Under the pieces are notes generated by a model. The model saw only the letters and a list, made by a program, of their open reading frames with translations, had not been told where the DNA came from and searched no databases. From Adiantum capillus-veneris (Eukaryota; Streptophyta; Polypodiopsida; Polypodiales; Pteridaceae): DNA of 64,000 nt. The stretch covers positions 100,649,355 through 100,713,354 of the forward strand of contig CM043943.1 in NCBI GenBank assembly GCA_014529385.2. Reading direction: 5' to 3'. Of this stretch, positions 23,677-34,827 are shown in pieces. The position numbers were made by a program, and so were the translations under genes. Within the stretch, counting starts at the first letter, position 1. Each line of letters starts with the position of its first letter.

Positions 23677-23813
23677 TTTGTGCATTTTAAGTAACCTTAG
23701 GGGTAGATAAGCCTACAAGGGGCAGAAAAAGGCCTGGCCACAAGGGCGCGCAAATGGCCCATCCAAAACTGATTTCAAATATTTTTTATTCCTTCTAGCA
23801 CGGTGATTTTACA

Positions 23814-25390
23814 TCATGTATCTGAGGAGTTCAGAATTTTTTTGACCATTTCCTGGCGCCTATTTTGCGCGTAAGGCAACTCCCCAGTCAAGAGGGACTG
23901 CGCTATGGCATTTGGGTCAGTTGAGCCAATGGAAGCATGTATCCCTATCTGGGCAAGCACTTTACCATGAAAGCCAGTGCCAAACGCTGTGCATACAAGG
24001 GATCTACGCACTAGGAACACTTGATGCGCAGTTTGATCAATGGTACTCAAACACAAAAACTTGCTCAAAGCTTTTAACGACCAAGTCATAAAATGGGCTT
24101 GGGGAGTAAATTCATTATGGATAATGGCCACATCGCCAGGGGGGAGTTGTCCGAGGTAATGCGCAAGGGAAGCTTGAGGTCCAAAGCCCGTCCGCTTGCC
24201 ACCCGTCCTTGCAGCAAAATCATCAACCTCCACAACATCCTGTCATAAACCGATGAAGGTTGAGAAAAAAGAAAACGAAGGATAAAATAGTAACATGAAA
24301 ATTAGGTACAGTTTACCTCCTGCTCCTTGTCATCCTCCTCCCTGTTGCCCTTTGCATCCAAGTCAATGGTCCCATGCACCACAGATACAAGCTTTGGATC
24401 ATCAGATGGGAGGTTGCATAATGGCATAGGCATCCTAGCAGCCTCAACCTTGGCTTGCGTGGCTTGGAAATCTTCATCAGCCACGTGCAACTGCTCTGCT
24501 GCCAGGACCTCTGCACATACAACTGCAATAGTGTCATCAACAGAGTCCCCATCTGGCAAGAGCTTGCTTTCTAGGGCATCTGGCGTATTGTCTAAGGGAC
24601 ATTTGCTGCTGTTGCATAGCACACTCAAGCATTCATCCATGCGCAGGCCAAATTCTTTTTCCAAATCATGCAGGAACAAAAACTCTTCCCTATCCACTAA
24701 CACTGAGGAGAAGCGGCTAATTTCTACCTCTGGGATAGCCACATCCGTCAGTGGTAGTGGCACTGGAGTGTCACTAGGGCCAGCCGCAACTATGGATTTC
24801 TCAACCACTTCCTCAAGACCCCTAGGGTACTCCAGCTGGTGTGCTTTTCCTTCCGCTGCAGGGTTCATGGGGATAACCTGCTGCTCCTTGGTGTCCTTGA
24901 TAATGGACCCAACTTGAAGGTGTGGTAAGCGGAGCTCCTCCAAATCAGGTTCCTCGCTCACCAAGAAGATAAATGTTGCGAGCCGAGAAAGGTACTCCAC
25001 CCCCAACTTGCGCTTCTTGAGCGCTGACACCCCCGGGGCTTGCTCGTCCAAGTAATGGCCTGCATTGGTTGCAATTTCTTGGAATCGTTGCAACCGCTTG
25101 GCGAATGGACGATCACCTTTGTGTATATAGCGCAAAAGATCGCAAGGCACCCAGATCCCTGTATGTGGGGGGATAGATACAGAATATTTTATGATGTGCT
25201 CCTCCATGAACGCAGAAATCTCCTCAAATGCATCCATGTGAAGGGCAACTGTGGCGTCAAGGTCGGGGAGACGAGTAAAAAAGGTGTGGAGGTCCAACTT
25301 CCCTTTGTATTTGGTGTCCTCGAGGAAGAGGATGAAGCGTGACAAAGGGGTGGATGTGGGTACAGATGTAGAGGCTGTGGCAGCATCCAT
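23814..25390 (-). CDS. unknown protein of the TIR transposon, two exons, about 499 residues
   Basis: Exon 1 runs from ATG at 25390 (MDAATAS; a farther ATG at 25438 would add 16 residues) to 24317, and exon 2 from 24239 to the stop at 23814. The intron of 77 bp has GT-AG ends (phase 0), so KEQE joins DVVEVDDF in frame. A minus-strand TATA box lies at 25480-25471. The N-terminal half (FILFLEDTKYKGKLDLHTFF, YLDEQAPGVSALKKRKLG) is helical in character, the middle is acidic, and the C-terminal part has GQLPPGDVAIIHNEF and HFMTWSLKALSKFLCLS. I recognise no domain. Convergent with the H3-like gene and inside the same TIRs, it is probably element cargo or an accessory transposition protein. Confidence 0.65.
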
Positions 25391-25470
25391 GTTTAGCCTG
25401 GGGTGTGGATAGAGAGTGGAGGAGCTCAGGAGTTGCAAAAGTGAAAATAGTGAATGAGTTAGGTGGCCCC

Positions 25471-25480
25471 CCTTTTATAA
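25471..25480 (-). promoter_or_regulatory. TATA box of the leftward gene at 25390
   Basis: TTATAAAAGG on the minus strand, 81 bp before the preferred ATG. Confidence 0.5.
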
Positions 25481-25637
25481 TGTACCCTTTTTTTAAGACA
25501 TTAAAAAAAAAAGGCACTTTCACCAAAAAATGATTTGTCATCCCAATGCAAAAAATTATATTCAAAGGCATGATTTGCCAAAGCAAATCATGTTGATTAC
25601 AGCGGGGATCAATATGAAAATTGCAAGAGTTACAAAG

Positions 25638-26978
25638 TTATAAGATCGATAGCATAGTTCCATCTATCCCCCAGTCCTCCTCGACCTTCAATTTGTCTTC
25701 CATTCTCTTCCCAATCTGCGGACATTCATAACAATAAGCATCTAATGATCGACAAACCATGATGTATTGAAAATGTGGTGGAAGGATTCTCACCTTGTGA
25801 CCTTGTAAACGAAATTGTGCTTGTTGAAGGGCCTCAAAACTCATAATAACCAAATGCTCTCGAACATTACTGAGAGTCCAATGCTTGTTCACTTGGACTG
25901 GCTCCAAAGCATCGTTGGGCATCTTCACTGCAATGTCAAAGCTTGCAATAGCGCCGTCTACACTCTGTAAGGGAGTCCACACTCCAAGCTTGCACATCCA
26001 ACGATCAGAGTGAAATCGTATGTACAAGGAGGTGCGGGATTTCAAATAGCGCATTCCAATACCTGAAGCTCCAACCTTACAACGGTACCGGTCCCCATTG
26101 TGCATGCCCTCCACAAAACCCCAGTCCTCTTCTAAAAGCCTTCCTAATTCCTCGTAATGCGCATCTTTACATACAAGCATTGTGGTAGTCTCCACAAATC
26201 CAAACTCTTTAAAAATGTGCACAAAACAAAGAATAGGCAAACAACAGCTCAAGCCCACAGACCTAGAAGCTTTAGAGTATTTCAAAGAGTTTTGAACATC
26301 CATTATCATCTTTTGCTTGAAAGATGCTACCGACCACAAATCTGGGACCGGCCACTCCATACTTAATAAGGAAGTTACTTTGATGGGTTCAAGCGTTCCA
26401 AATGCTTGTGTAGAAGTAGGGACAATATAGGAGTGAGAATAGAAGAAAATCCTTCTTTGAACCAGTTTGGTTGGGCAAAGATGCGGGAACATTATTGCTC
26501 CAATATCCGCATGTATAGCATTGAATGTGCCGGAGAGACTATGTAGTGGCTGCTCCTCCACCAACGTGGATGGAAATATGACTATAAATGCATGACAAAT
26601 GTTAAGTATGAATCCATAATAACATTACACTGTGATTTCACACCTAGCTTTGTATTCTCAAAACATGTACTTACAATGTGTTTGAAATCAAGGTGGTTGT
26701 TGCAAGTGCATGGTTGACATTGAGAAAACATGTTGCACAATGGCTATGGTCCCCTTGTCTTTGCGGTTCTTGAAGCCAAGGAGCTTTCCTTTCCAATGAA
26801 GATCCAAGTTTGCACGATTCCGCACACGATGAGGGCCAACAGCAGATGGTTGCATGTATACCCAAGCACCTTTGGTGAACTCTTGTGGCACCCACTCATC
26901 ATCTACACCTCTAGTGTTGTGGCATGCAAGTGCTGTGACCTCATCCTTTGGTCGCCTTTGCGAAGTAGAGTTGGCCAT
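25638..26978 (-). CDS. second unknown protein of the TIR transposon, at least two exons
   Basis: The main exon is open from about 26580 to the stop at 25638 (over 300 residues). It contains GAIMFPHLCPTKLVQRRIFF, LLEEDWGFVEGMHNGDRYRC, RFHSDRWMCKLGVW and CYECPQIGKRMEDKLKVEED. A plausible acceptor (TTTATAG) lies at about 26584. The first exon probably starts at ATG 26978 (MANSTSQRRPKDEV) and reads WVPQEFTKGAWVYMQPSAVG and LDLHWKGKLLGFKNRKDKGT. A strong donor (ATT-GTAAGT, about 26662) exists, but its phase does not fit the acceptor by one base, so the junction is unsettled or carries an indel. No domain is recognised. Confidence 0.5.
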
Positions 26979-27069
26979 GGTTGAGCAAAGCAAACTAGGA
27001 GGAGGAGAAGAACCTTGCTTGTTGCTACAATGTAGGTGTGATAAAGTGATATGAGAAAATGGTCAACCC

Positions 27070-27205
27070 TTGTGGCAATGGGAGGAGAAGGTGGACAACC
27101 CTTGCTTGGTGTGGCACTGGGAGGAGAAGGTGGATAAGCCTTGCTTGGTGTGGCACTGGGAGGAGAAGGTGGATAAGCCTTGCTTGGTGTGGCAATGGAA
27201 GGTGG
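27070..27205. repeat. 39-bp tandem repeat, about 3.5 units
   Basis: Units of GTGTGGCACTGGGAGGAGAA plus a 19-bp remainder ending CCTTGCTTG repeat at exact 39-bp spacing. On the minus strand they translate as a Pro/Ser-rich 13-residue repeat (ATPSKAYPPSPPS), which I do not treat as a gene. It lies just upstream of the leftward gene that starts at 26978. Confidence 0.85.
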
Positions 27206-27603
27206 TAGGGGAGGAGAGAGGAGCTTCCTTGCTGCAGCAATGGAGATGGTGTAAAGAGAGAGAGTGTTGGAGTAGAGGATGAGTGTGATGGTTGCAACCA
27301 AGGAGGGGTTGGAAAAGGGGTTCTAGAGAGAGAAAATCCCTTTTTGCCTAATAACTAATTTTGGGAGAGCGCTGGATAGCAAAAAAAGATTTTTTAAAAG
27401 TTTTTTAAAAATTTTGAATTTTAGGGTTTTTGGATGCACGTTTTGACTTTTTGAGATCAAAAAATGCTTTTTTGACCATAAAATAGTTTTAGGGGGGTTT
27501 TCAGAAGATGAAATTTGGGTTTTGAAATTTTTGAAAAATTTCAAATTTTTGGGATTTTTTCAAAACCGGATCAAAAAGGAGGGAAGTTGGAGGTTCCATA
27601 TGG

Positions 27604-27639
27604 CCCCCCCCCCCTACCCCCCCCCCCCCCCACCCCACC
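27604..27639. repeat. poly-C tract
   Basis: About 36 bp of almost pure C with single T and A interruptions. Length is likely to be unreliable in the assembly. Confidence 0.9.
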
Positions 27640-27750
27640 TTCTCACTAGGTAAGAGCCCATTTAAAAAGTGTAAGACTACTTTGTCCCCCTACATTTTTG
27701 AGGGCATAGAGTGTGTCCACCACCCTCTTCTCATTAGCTGGCCTCTAATT

Positions 27751-27797
27751 AACCTTAATCCCAAAGGGCCCCTAGAGGATTCATATTTTTCCTAATG
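27751..27797 (-). repeat. right terminal inverted repeat of the TIR transposon
   Basis: Read inward it is CATTAGGAAAAATATGAATC, then CTCTAGGGGCCCTTTGGGAT and TAAGGTT. It matches the left end at most positions over the first 20 bp and again at GGGATTAAGG. Confidence 0.8.
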
Positions 27798-27887
27798 AAA
27801 TGTTCTCATACAAGAATTACGCTTTGGTTTTGGCATCATTATTTTTTGTTGCCTTGGCCTCTACCCATTTGGTCAAATAATGTGTAT
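27798..27887 (-). pseudogene. integrase catalytic fragment of element B
   Basis: Read leftward: IIVDTHYLTKWVEAKATKNN, then a stop, then FLYENI at the border with the TIR transposon. Gypsy integrases have an IIVATDYLTKWVEA-type stretch here. It is isolated by the TIR transposon on its left and by element C on its right, and continues at 18.95 kb and at 63519. Confidence 0.85.
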
Positions 27888-27892
27888 CCACT

Positions 27893-28821
27893 TGTTAGAA
27901 GCTGGACACACCCTACGGAAAATGACGGCTCGACAGATTACTATTTTTTGTAATTATTCATTCATTGAGAAAACCCGACATTTCACCTTGTAAATGTTGG
28001 GGCTTACAGAAGTTTCCAGATTTTATCCCAGTTTTGATATTTAGATTGAGTAGATGGTTAATTTCGAACTTTAGGGTTTGAGAATTGTAAGGTATTTATA
28101 CCACTTTTTGACCTTAATAAAAAACCCTTTTTGATTTTAAAAAAGTTTGGAAGTCTGTGAGTGAGCGTATTGTGTACGAGAGAGAGTGTGAGCTTCATCT
28201 TGATGCTACTTGTGCACCGGTGGTCGGAATCGAGTGCGGAGAAGTGCAACGTGTTTCCCCCTACGAGAGCTACACACCGATACCTACATTGCGCGCGTAC
28301 GGTCCGATTTTTCAAGCTCCATCTACCAGCTTCATCTGGTGATTTGGTGAGCATACGTTCTATGATTTTGCATTGCAACATATCCACGCGTTCGCATTGA
28401 GTAGAGCTACACATTAGGCACTTTAGATTTTGGAAACAAAGACTTCCAAATTTCGGCCAGACATCCTACGTGATTTTGCACCGGGTGTTTCGGGTTGGGG
28501 TTTTGGTTCATAGACTTTAGGGAGAGCGACCTATTGGTGTTAGTAGGGTCTCGTTCAAGTTCTATGGTGTTTCGAGATTATCTGATGGGTGTTCAGCTCT
28601 AGAAAGCGTTGTAGGAAGTTTCCTCTTATGCACTCCTGAAGACTGTGACTTAGACATTGGGCAAGGACCTCTGTAGTAATTAGTTAGGAGTCGGTCGAGT
28701 GTAGGTTGACACCGTATGCTTGCTTCCACGCGCCTGTGGGTCGAGCTTCGTCCTTAGCTGACAAATCTTGTTAAGTGAGTTCTCACTGTGCTCACGTCCT
28801 TCGCGGCATATCCGTCCAACA
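27893..28821 (+). repeat. left LTR of element C (929 bp)
   Basis: It starts TGTTAGAAGCTGGACACACC and ends CCGTCCAACA. A TATA-like TATTTATACC (about 28092) is followed by AATAAA near 28116. It also holds a half-site of the palindrome family (AGACATCCTACGTG, 28459-28472). Confidence 0.9.
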
Positions 28822-28841
28822 TGGGCGCCCCTGCCGGGGAC
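28822..28841 (+). promoter_or_regulatory. primer binding site of element C
   Basis: TGGGCGCCCCTGCCGGGGAC follows the LTR directly. It resembles the TGGCGCC...GCCGGGGA primer sites of some large plant gypsy elements; I do not assign the tRNA. Confidence 0.65.
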
Positions 28842-30626
28842 GAAAACCTTAGGTAGGTGACTGGGACTAGTCCTTGAGGATAGGGATTCTTTGGCTTGCC
28901 ATAGTCTCGTTTTACATTTAGATAGGATCAGAGGGTGGAGGACTCTCTAGGTCTTAGAGGGAGTCTAGGAAGCGTGTGTCTGGCCTAGATCCTTCAACTT
29001 AGGTAGATTTAGGTAGACGGACATAGTTTTAGGTATTAAAAGAGTAGGAGTTGGAGTGGTAGAAGCGGTGAGAGGAGATCTTGAGAGTCTGGAGAGGCCA
29101 GGAAGCAACCAAAACACCATTATCACCATTTCACATGATGAGTAGGAGTAGAGTAAGTAGGACATCATGATTCAGGATCTAGAGCATTTCATCCATGTAT
29201 ACTTGCTTGGTAGATTCATCACAAGGTTGTAAAAGATGCAAAAGTGTGTTTGAAAGCTGAAGTGAAGTCCAAAAGTTACTGTTAGTGTTTCTAATAGAGC
29301 TGCAGAGCATCAGAAGCATTTCTATCAGGAAAAATTTAATTTTAATCCAGGAGACATCCTACGCGTAGGATGTCTACATGCTAATATGGTGGGAATTTTG
29401 GAATTTTGAGTTGACCAGTGTGTTCAGAAGGTGGGGTTTTCCCTATATTCACCTAGAAAGTGGAAATTTGACCATATCTTGACAGGATAAGGCTAGATAG
29501 AATAAAATTGCCAGACATCCTACCCAAATTGTGCCAAAGCATTATTTTAAGACCAAAACCATAGGATGTCTGCATGATATATTGAGTGAGTGAGAGAGGT
29601 TTCATCTCATTTGGGTGAGAAAATTGGGTTCTAAGCAGACTTTAGCACTTTTGACTGAAAAAAGGCTAGAACAGCTAAAATTGGGGACTTTTGAAATCCA
29701 AACCAAAATTTAAGCATACTACTGGGTTGCTGACATCAAGGGGAAGCTATGGGTCAAGTCTAGGGTCAAACTGGCCAAAAAGACATCCTACATGTAGGAT
29801 GTCATCTGTGTGATTCTGCACTCCAAACTTAATTTTGAGCATACCAAAGTGATCAGCACCTCAAGGGGAGATTGTGATTTGAATTTGAAGCCATTCTGGG
29901 TAAAAATACATACTATGCGTAGGATGTCAAAAGTAGGAAATTGAAGCCAGATACTGACTGTGGGCATAACAAGGTGTTGTATAGCTTGAGGCAAGCCTCC
30001 TAGTAAATTTTGGTCCAAATTGGAGTTGATTAGACTGATCAAGACCAACAGCAGGCCGTGAGAACTGATTTTTGATCCATTGACCAGCTTATAGGTGTCC
30101 AAATGAAAAAGTAAAAACAATTGTGGACTCAGCACATCAAGGGGAATCCATAGTGAAAAACTCCAGGCAAAACAGAGTAGGAGACATCCTACGCGTAGGA
30201 TGTCTACTGGGGATTAGTGAAGAGAAAATTTCATTGGGCTTAGACAGTGAGGTTCCATTTGGCTTAAGGGTCCCAAAACTTCTTTCAGAAGTGAATTTGG
30301 ACCTTGTTCGTCCATTTGATGGAGCAAAGACTCAATTCAGACTTTTTCACGTAAATTGACCAACATACGAGGGAAGTACAGTTCCAGATTAGCAAACCTA
30401 ATCCAAAACATCAGCAATGTATAAAATACAGGAGTGGTTGAGGTTAACTCTCTAGTTATACCAATCATTACTAAGATCACCTCTAGCGGTTAAATGCTTT
30501 GATTCGATTGCCGAAATTAAACGCTTGTGTACAGGTACATTCAGCAGCAAAGCAAGAAGTTGTGCGGAGACTGATCCTTTGCCATGTGAGTGGTTGGATT
30601 TGTGATCAACTGCATTGATAAGTTTG
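28842..30626 (+). other. 5' non-coding arm of element C
   Basis: There is no credible ORF. The stretch is built of loosely similar segments with phrases such as CATCAAGGGGAA and carries the palindrome cluster at 29352-30205. It presumably acts in the genomic RNA (packaging, leader), but this is inference. Confidence 0.6.
29352..30205 (+). repeat. dispersed 24-bp palindromes, 5' cluster
   Basis: Form: AGACATCCTA-N4-TAGGATGTCT. Copies: 29352-29375 (centre CGCG), 29781-29804 (CATG, last base changed), 29906-29929 (TGCG, two arm changes) and 30182-30205 (CGCG). At 29513 and 29562-29571 the two arms stand about 39 bp apart. The arms are conserved while the centre varies, as in a hairpin with a four-base loop or a palindromic binding site. 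Confidence 0.9.
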
Positions 30627-33276
30627 ATGAATTTAAGGTCAGGAAGATACATTTTTAGAGACCAAAAGGTGGCAGGTGACCAAGGTAGCTTAGTGTCCAC
30701 CGAGGAGAGTGTAACTCAGGCAAGGCTAGATCCACTAGCACCAATTATTGAGGAAGGTAGTGATACTGATAGTTCATCACAAAAATCCTTCTTCATGATG
30801 GGTAGTGAGGTTTCACCTATGACGGACCCATGCCAGGAGGAACCACCTCCCTAAATCCTTTGAATGATTCCAAGTTCGCTGTGATCTTCTTAGAAGGAGA
30901 AAACTCGAGGGGAGCCCTAGTCTATTCTCACTATCAAGGACGCAAGTGCATTTGTATTGAAGAAAGACCAGATCAGAGACTGGAGATAATTTGAGTCTAT
31001 GATGATGGAGATAGATTCCGAGACAAAAAGGGGAACCACTATCTGATAGTTAGTAACCCTGAGGATTACAACAGATATGGAGATAACGTGGCAAAAGGGA
31101 AAATGGTTTCAGAAACTCAAGAACCACCACCAAACATTGATCGACCTGGAGCAATTTTTATGTATGATAAGAGAACAACCAGGGTTTCAACTTATAATGA
31201 GAACGTGGGAATCTACAAGAATGAGAGTGAGGGAATAGTCTCTTACTTTCGAAACAAAGAACCATACTTAACCGAGTTAAGAAAAGACAAGGTTCTTTAC
31301 TTATTCTCTTATGAAACTGCTATGGGGAAGGATATAATTTTTGTTGATAGGTACGGGCGAGAATACCAACGTATTCTCCCAGACGAGGTAGAAAAGGCAA
31401 AAGTTTGAGGAGCATCAACATATGCCCCCGATGAAGTGCCAAGAGCCACCTACACCCCTAGCAAGTCTACAAATCCCTTTTCAGAGGAATATGACGAGAC
31501 CTCACATTCTACCCGACCGCAGACATTCAACAATCAAAACCAACCAGCAACTCAGCCATCATTGCAGGCATGGCTTCGACAGAGTGCAACATTGGAGCAA
31601 GACCAAAATAAGATGGTTATCAAGCCGCACGAGGGATAAGGGATTTGGAAGAACCACCACTCTATTCAAGGTATCAAGGAGAGAGTAAGCCAAAAACTCA
31701 AGGGTCAACGGAGCTGAATGACCACCCATAGAACGAGTTCGAAGAGACGAACCATCTCTTACAAGAACTGTTAGAAATTATGGCTTAGGAGCACCATTGG
31801 GAGAGGAACCAGCCTACTACAAAAGACCAGAGGAGGTATATCGATTACGACATGGAGATTCAATGATGAGGCTTGTAGACCATCGTAGAATTAGACCTTC
31901 TCAAGTGCAAAAATGGGTAAACAAGAAATACACAGGAAACAAAGATCCAAGAGATCATGTAGCAGCTTTTGTGCATGTAATCAGAGCGGAAGAGGTGTTA
32001 GACTTCCCTTCCCAATTTGCATGGTTTGGACTAACCCTAGAGGATAACGCTGCTACTTGGTTTGACTTTGTGGAGCGTAGAGACTTTGAGTCTATGGAGG
32101 AAGTGTTTGAGGAGTTTATCGAGGAATTTTCACAAAGGGGAATAGCTCATAATACGGTCTCACAAATCCATAAATTCAAACAGAAAGACGGAGAATCTAT
32201 GAAAAAGGCAGCCCTAAGACTAAAAAGGTATGTTAAGTTCTATCCTGTGGAAGAACTGCCAACTCAGTCCAGAATTATGCTTATATTTATCCAAGGACTA
32301 AGGAATGCAGATCTCTAGAAGGACTTTCATATGAAGAGGAGCACGACGTTGAATGAATTAACCAAGGAGGCTCTTTACCTTGTAGACAATTGTGCAGTCT
32401 ACAAAGAGGGCGAGTTCAAGGATCTTGATGATGATTCATCTTCACAACAAAGTGAAATCAAGTCTTCTAAAATAGCACCGAAAGGAGAAGTAGCTATAAA
32501 CTAGGAGCAGCTTGTGAGGAAGTGCTAAAAAAGATTAACTTGTATGCCAAACCCCAGGCTAAATAGCCCAAGTCGTGTGCTATTGAACAAAAATGGACAA
32601 ACCATGGGACGGAGGAATGTTATTATAACAAGGGATATGTGAGAGAAAGACCTTACGCTCCCCAAGCTCAGGTGGATTCTCCTCAAGTTCCACCAATGCC
32701 TAGGTATCAAGAAGGCAACCTATCAGGACCTGTAGGTGTAGAAAGACCACAACAAGTGTTGGGGCAACAACCACCCCTACCAGGATTACGACCAGTCGGC
32801 ATAAGATACACACCAACCGTAACCGAATCAAAAGAGAAGGCTTTGGTGCCTATGCATGCATATTATGAAGATCCCAATGGATATGTGGCAAACACTGTCT
32901 ATCATCCACCGGAAGAACCCTCGAAACTAGAACCATGGAGCATGATAGGAAATACAGGACCACCAACAGCTGCACAGGCAGTAGCAGAAGGGAGATATAG
33001 CTTAGATGAACAAACATTGTTGTTCATAGCCAACGGAGGCATGGGTGGGCAGAGACATGCATACCAACAAAGAGGAACTCAAGGAGCACCTCAACAGCCT
33101 AAAGGACCCTACTACAAGTGTGGTGGAAACCATTGGCTAAGAGGCTATCCTCAGGAAGATGAAATCATTAGAGTCAACGCATATTGCACCGAGTGTGGAG
33201 TTACTCATCTGATTCCTGATTGCCCTAAGAACCCGAGAAAAGAAGCAAAAACTACCTTGAACATGCTGGAAGAAGT
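30627..33276 (+). pseudogene. gag region of element C
   Basis: It begins MNLRSGRYIFRD at 30627, a form common at gag starts of large gypsy elements, and stops at 30852. Further pieces are 31088-31408 (FMYDKRTTRVSTYNENVGIY), 31797-32318 and 32639-33276. The third carries the capsid-type gag domain (PRDHVAAFVHVIRAEEVLDF, LEDNAATWFDFVERRDF, FEEFIEEFSQRGIAHNTVSQ). The fourth has a degenerate and a better zinc knuckle (YKCGGNHWLRGYP; CTECGVTHLIPDCP). At least three stops or shifts separate the pieces. The copia element E interrupts the frame at 33277, and the frame resumes at 38457. Role: capsid and nucleocapsid of the retrotransposon particle. Confidence 0.75.
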
Positions 33277-33598
33277 TGTAAAGAATGAGGATGCAAGAGA
33301 GCTACACAAGACAAGCACAAAGCACACAGAGATGGAAAGCTTCTTCTTCTTCTTCACAGAAAAGAGAGTACAAAATGACTAAGTGCTAAAGCTGAAAAGT
33401 AGCACATATGTACATGCGTTCACTAAGTGTGAACTCGCTAGAAGCGTATTAGGCTGGCACTATAAGTGTAGTCCAGCTGTAGAATCACTGGCAAAGATCC
33501 TCCGTGTCGGTCACCTAACGCACCAATGAGTAAATGGCGTAAGCGGCCAAGACCCGTAGTGGATGCCAGCTCAAGGTGTAGAGCTCGACATCTCAACA
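33277..33598 (-). repeat. 3' LTR of copia element E (322 bp)
   Basis: In element orientation it starts TGTTGAGATGTCGAGCTC and ends TTTACA, just after a purine-rich tract (GAGGGTGAG). Confidence 0.9.
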
Positions 33599-34824
33599 CT
33601 CACCCTCGAGCTCTGCATGTCGCAGAGTCCAAGCATAGTCCGGAAACGTCGAAGCTTCTCGACTCCGAGGGCCTTGGTAAAGATATCCGCTATCTGCTCC
33701 TCTGTGCTGACGTAGACCAAGTCGATGTCTCCCGCCAACACTCGCTCTTGAAGGTAGTGGTAATGGACCTCTATGTGTTTGGTCCTGGCATGGAACACTG
33801 GGTTCCTAGCCAACTGCATGCTGCTGAGGTTGTCACAATGGATGAAAATCTGCTGGTCCACTTGCACTCCCAAGTCCTCAAGTAATGTGCGTAGCCAAGC
33901 TACCTCACACGCCGCAACTGCTGCACCTTTGTACTCGGCCTCTAGGCTCGATAAAGCAACCGTAGGCTGCTTTTTGCTGCTCCAAGTAATAGAAGCACTC
34001 CCAAAAGAGAACATGAAGCCACTCGTAGATCTTCTATCAACAATGCTACCTGCCCAATCTGCATCCGTATACCCATACAATGCTAATGTTGCATCTGCTA
34101 CAAAAAACAATGTGTAGTCAAGAGTACCTTGCACATACCTAAGTGTGCGTCGTACTCCATCCAAATGTGGCTTCCTCAGAAGCTGCATGAACTGACTCTC
34201 CAAGCCTACTGTGTAGCTCAAGTCTAGCCTCGTGATAGCCAAGAAGATTAGACTACCCACAATCTTTCTGTACATGTTGACATCCTCAACAACATCACCC
34301 TTCTCTGCACTCAGCTTTGCATTCACATCCAAGGGAATAGAAATTGGCTTACAATCATCCATACCATACTTTGACAACATGTCCAAAGCATACTGTCTCT
34401 GTGATAGCCATACACCTTCTAGAGTCATGATCACCTCAATGCCAAGAAAGTAGCGCAACTCGCCTAAATCTTTCATTTCAAACTCCTGTTTGAGAAGACC
34501 CTTCACATGGTCAATCTCCATAGCATTGTCACTAACAATAATAAGGTCATCTACATATATGGTAATGACCACAATCCCCACATCATTCTCATGTACATAG
34601 AGTGAATGATCAGCATGAGCTCTCCTAAAACCAATACTGACAAGATACTTGGCAATCCTGTCATACCATGCTCTAGAGCCCTGCTTCAAACCATACAAAG
34701 CTTTGAGAAGTCTGCATACATAATCTGGGTAACCTGGATTGACATAACCAGGTGGCTGATCCATATACACTTCCTCTTGCAACTCACCATTCAAGAAGGC
34801 ATTCTTTACATCCATTTGATGCAT
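33571..34824 (-). pseudogene. copia E reverse transcriptase and RNase H
   Basis: Opens MHQMDVKNAFLNGELQEEVY and has YGLKQGSRAWYDRI, the catalytic IYVDDLIIV, LSQRQYALDMLSKYGM and DWAGSIVDRRSTSGFMF. The RNase H part has SLEAEYKGAAVAACEVAWL, IHCDNLSSMQLARNP and KHIEVHYHYLQERV. It copies element RNA into DNA and degrades the RNA template. It is one polyprotein with 35487-34828, split by a TAA (34825-34827) just before MHQMDV. Catalytic residues look intact. The stop and some substitutions suggest a recently inactivated copy. The last codons overlap the 3' LTR. Confidence 0.9.
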
Positions 34825-34827
34825 AAT

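Larger units (their letters stand above)
18951..27797. mobile_element. 8.85-kb TIR DNA transposon carrying a transposase-like gene, an H3-like ORF and two unknown genes
   Basis: The ends are inverted: CATTAGGAGAAATATGAACC at the left against CATTAGGAAAAATATGAATC read inward from the right. A second matching block (GGGCCTT/GGGCCCTT, then GGGATTAAGG) is displaced by about 20 bp at the left end. The element splits B's integrase cleanly: ENI on the right side and the MRY(A) stretch on the left belong to one frame. A TSD is not resolved; flanking bases allow only 1-3 bp. Inside are rightward genes (transposase-like and H3-like) and leftward genes (23814-25390 and 25638-26978) that converge around 23.6-23.8 kb. 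Superfamily is not assigned. Confidence 0.8.

Noticed and set aside
27025-27301. Pro/Ser-rich repeat protein on the minus strand.
   Set aside because: It is a translation of the 39-bp tandem repeat, with no conserved flanks or start context; more likely leader DNA of the gene at 26978.
27720-27797. A plus-strand gene end at the right border of the TIR transposon.
   Set aside because: No open frame; the sequence is the terminal repeat.
29352-29375. microRNA precursor for the palindromes.
   Set aside because: A 10-bp stem with a four-base loop is too short for a plant precursor.
29352-30205. CRISPR-like array.
   Set aside because: Palindromes are few, irregular in the 5' arm, and lie in a plant retrotransposon; no spacers of constant length.
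33526-33885. Open frames on the plus strand opposite the copia RT and integrase (for example 33526-33885, 34606-35184, 36289-36630).
   Set aside because: They are antisense shadows of a clearly recognised polyprotein on the minus strand.
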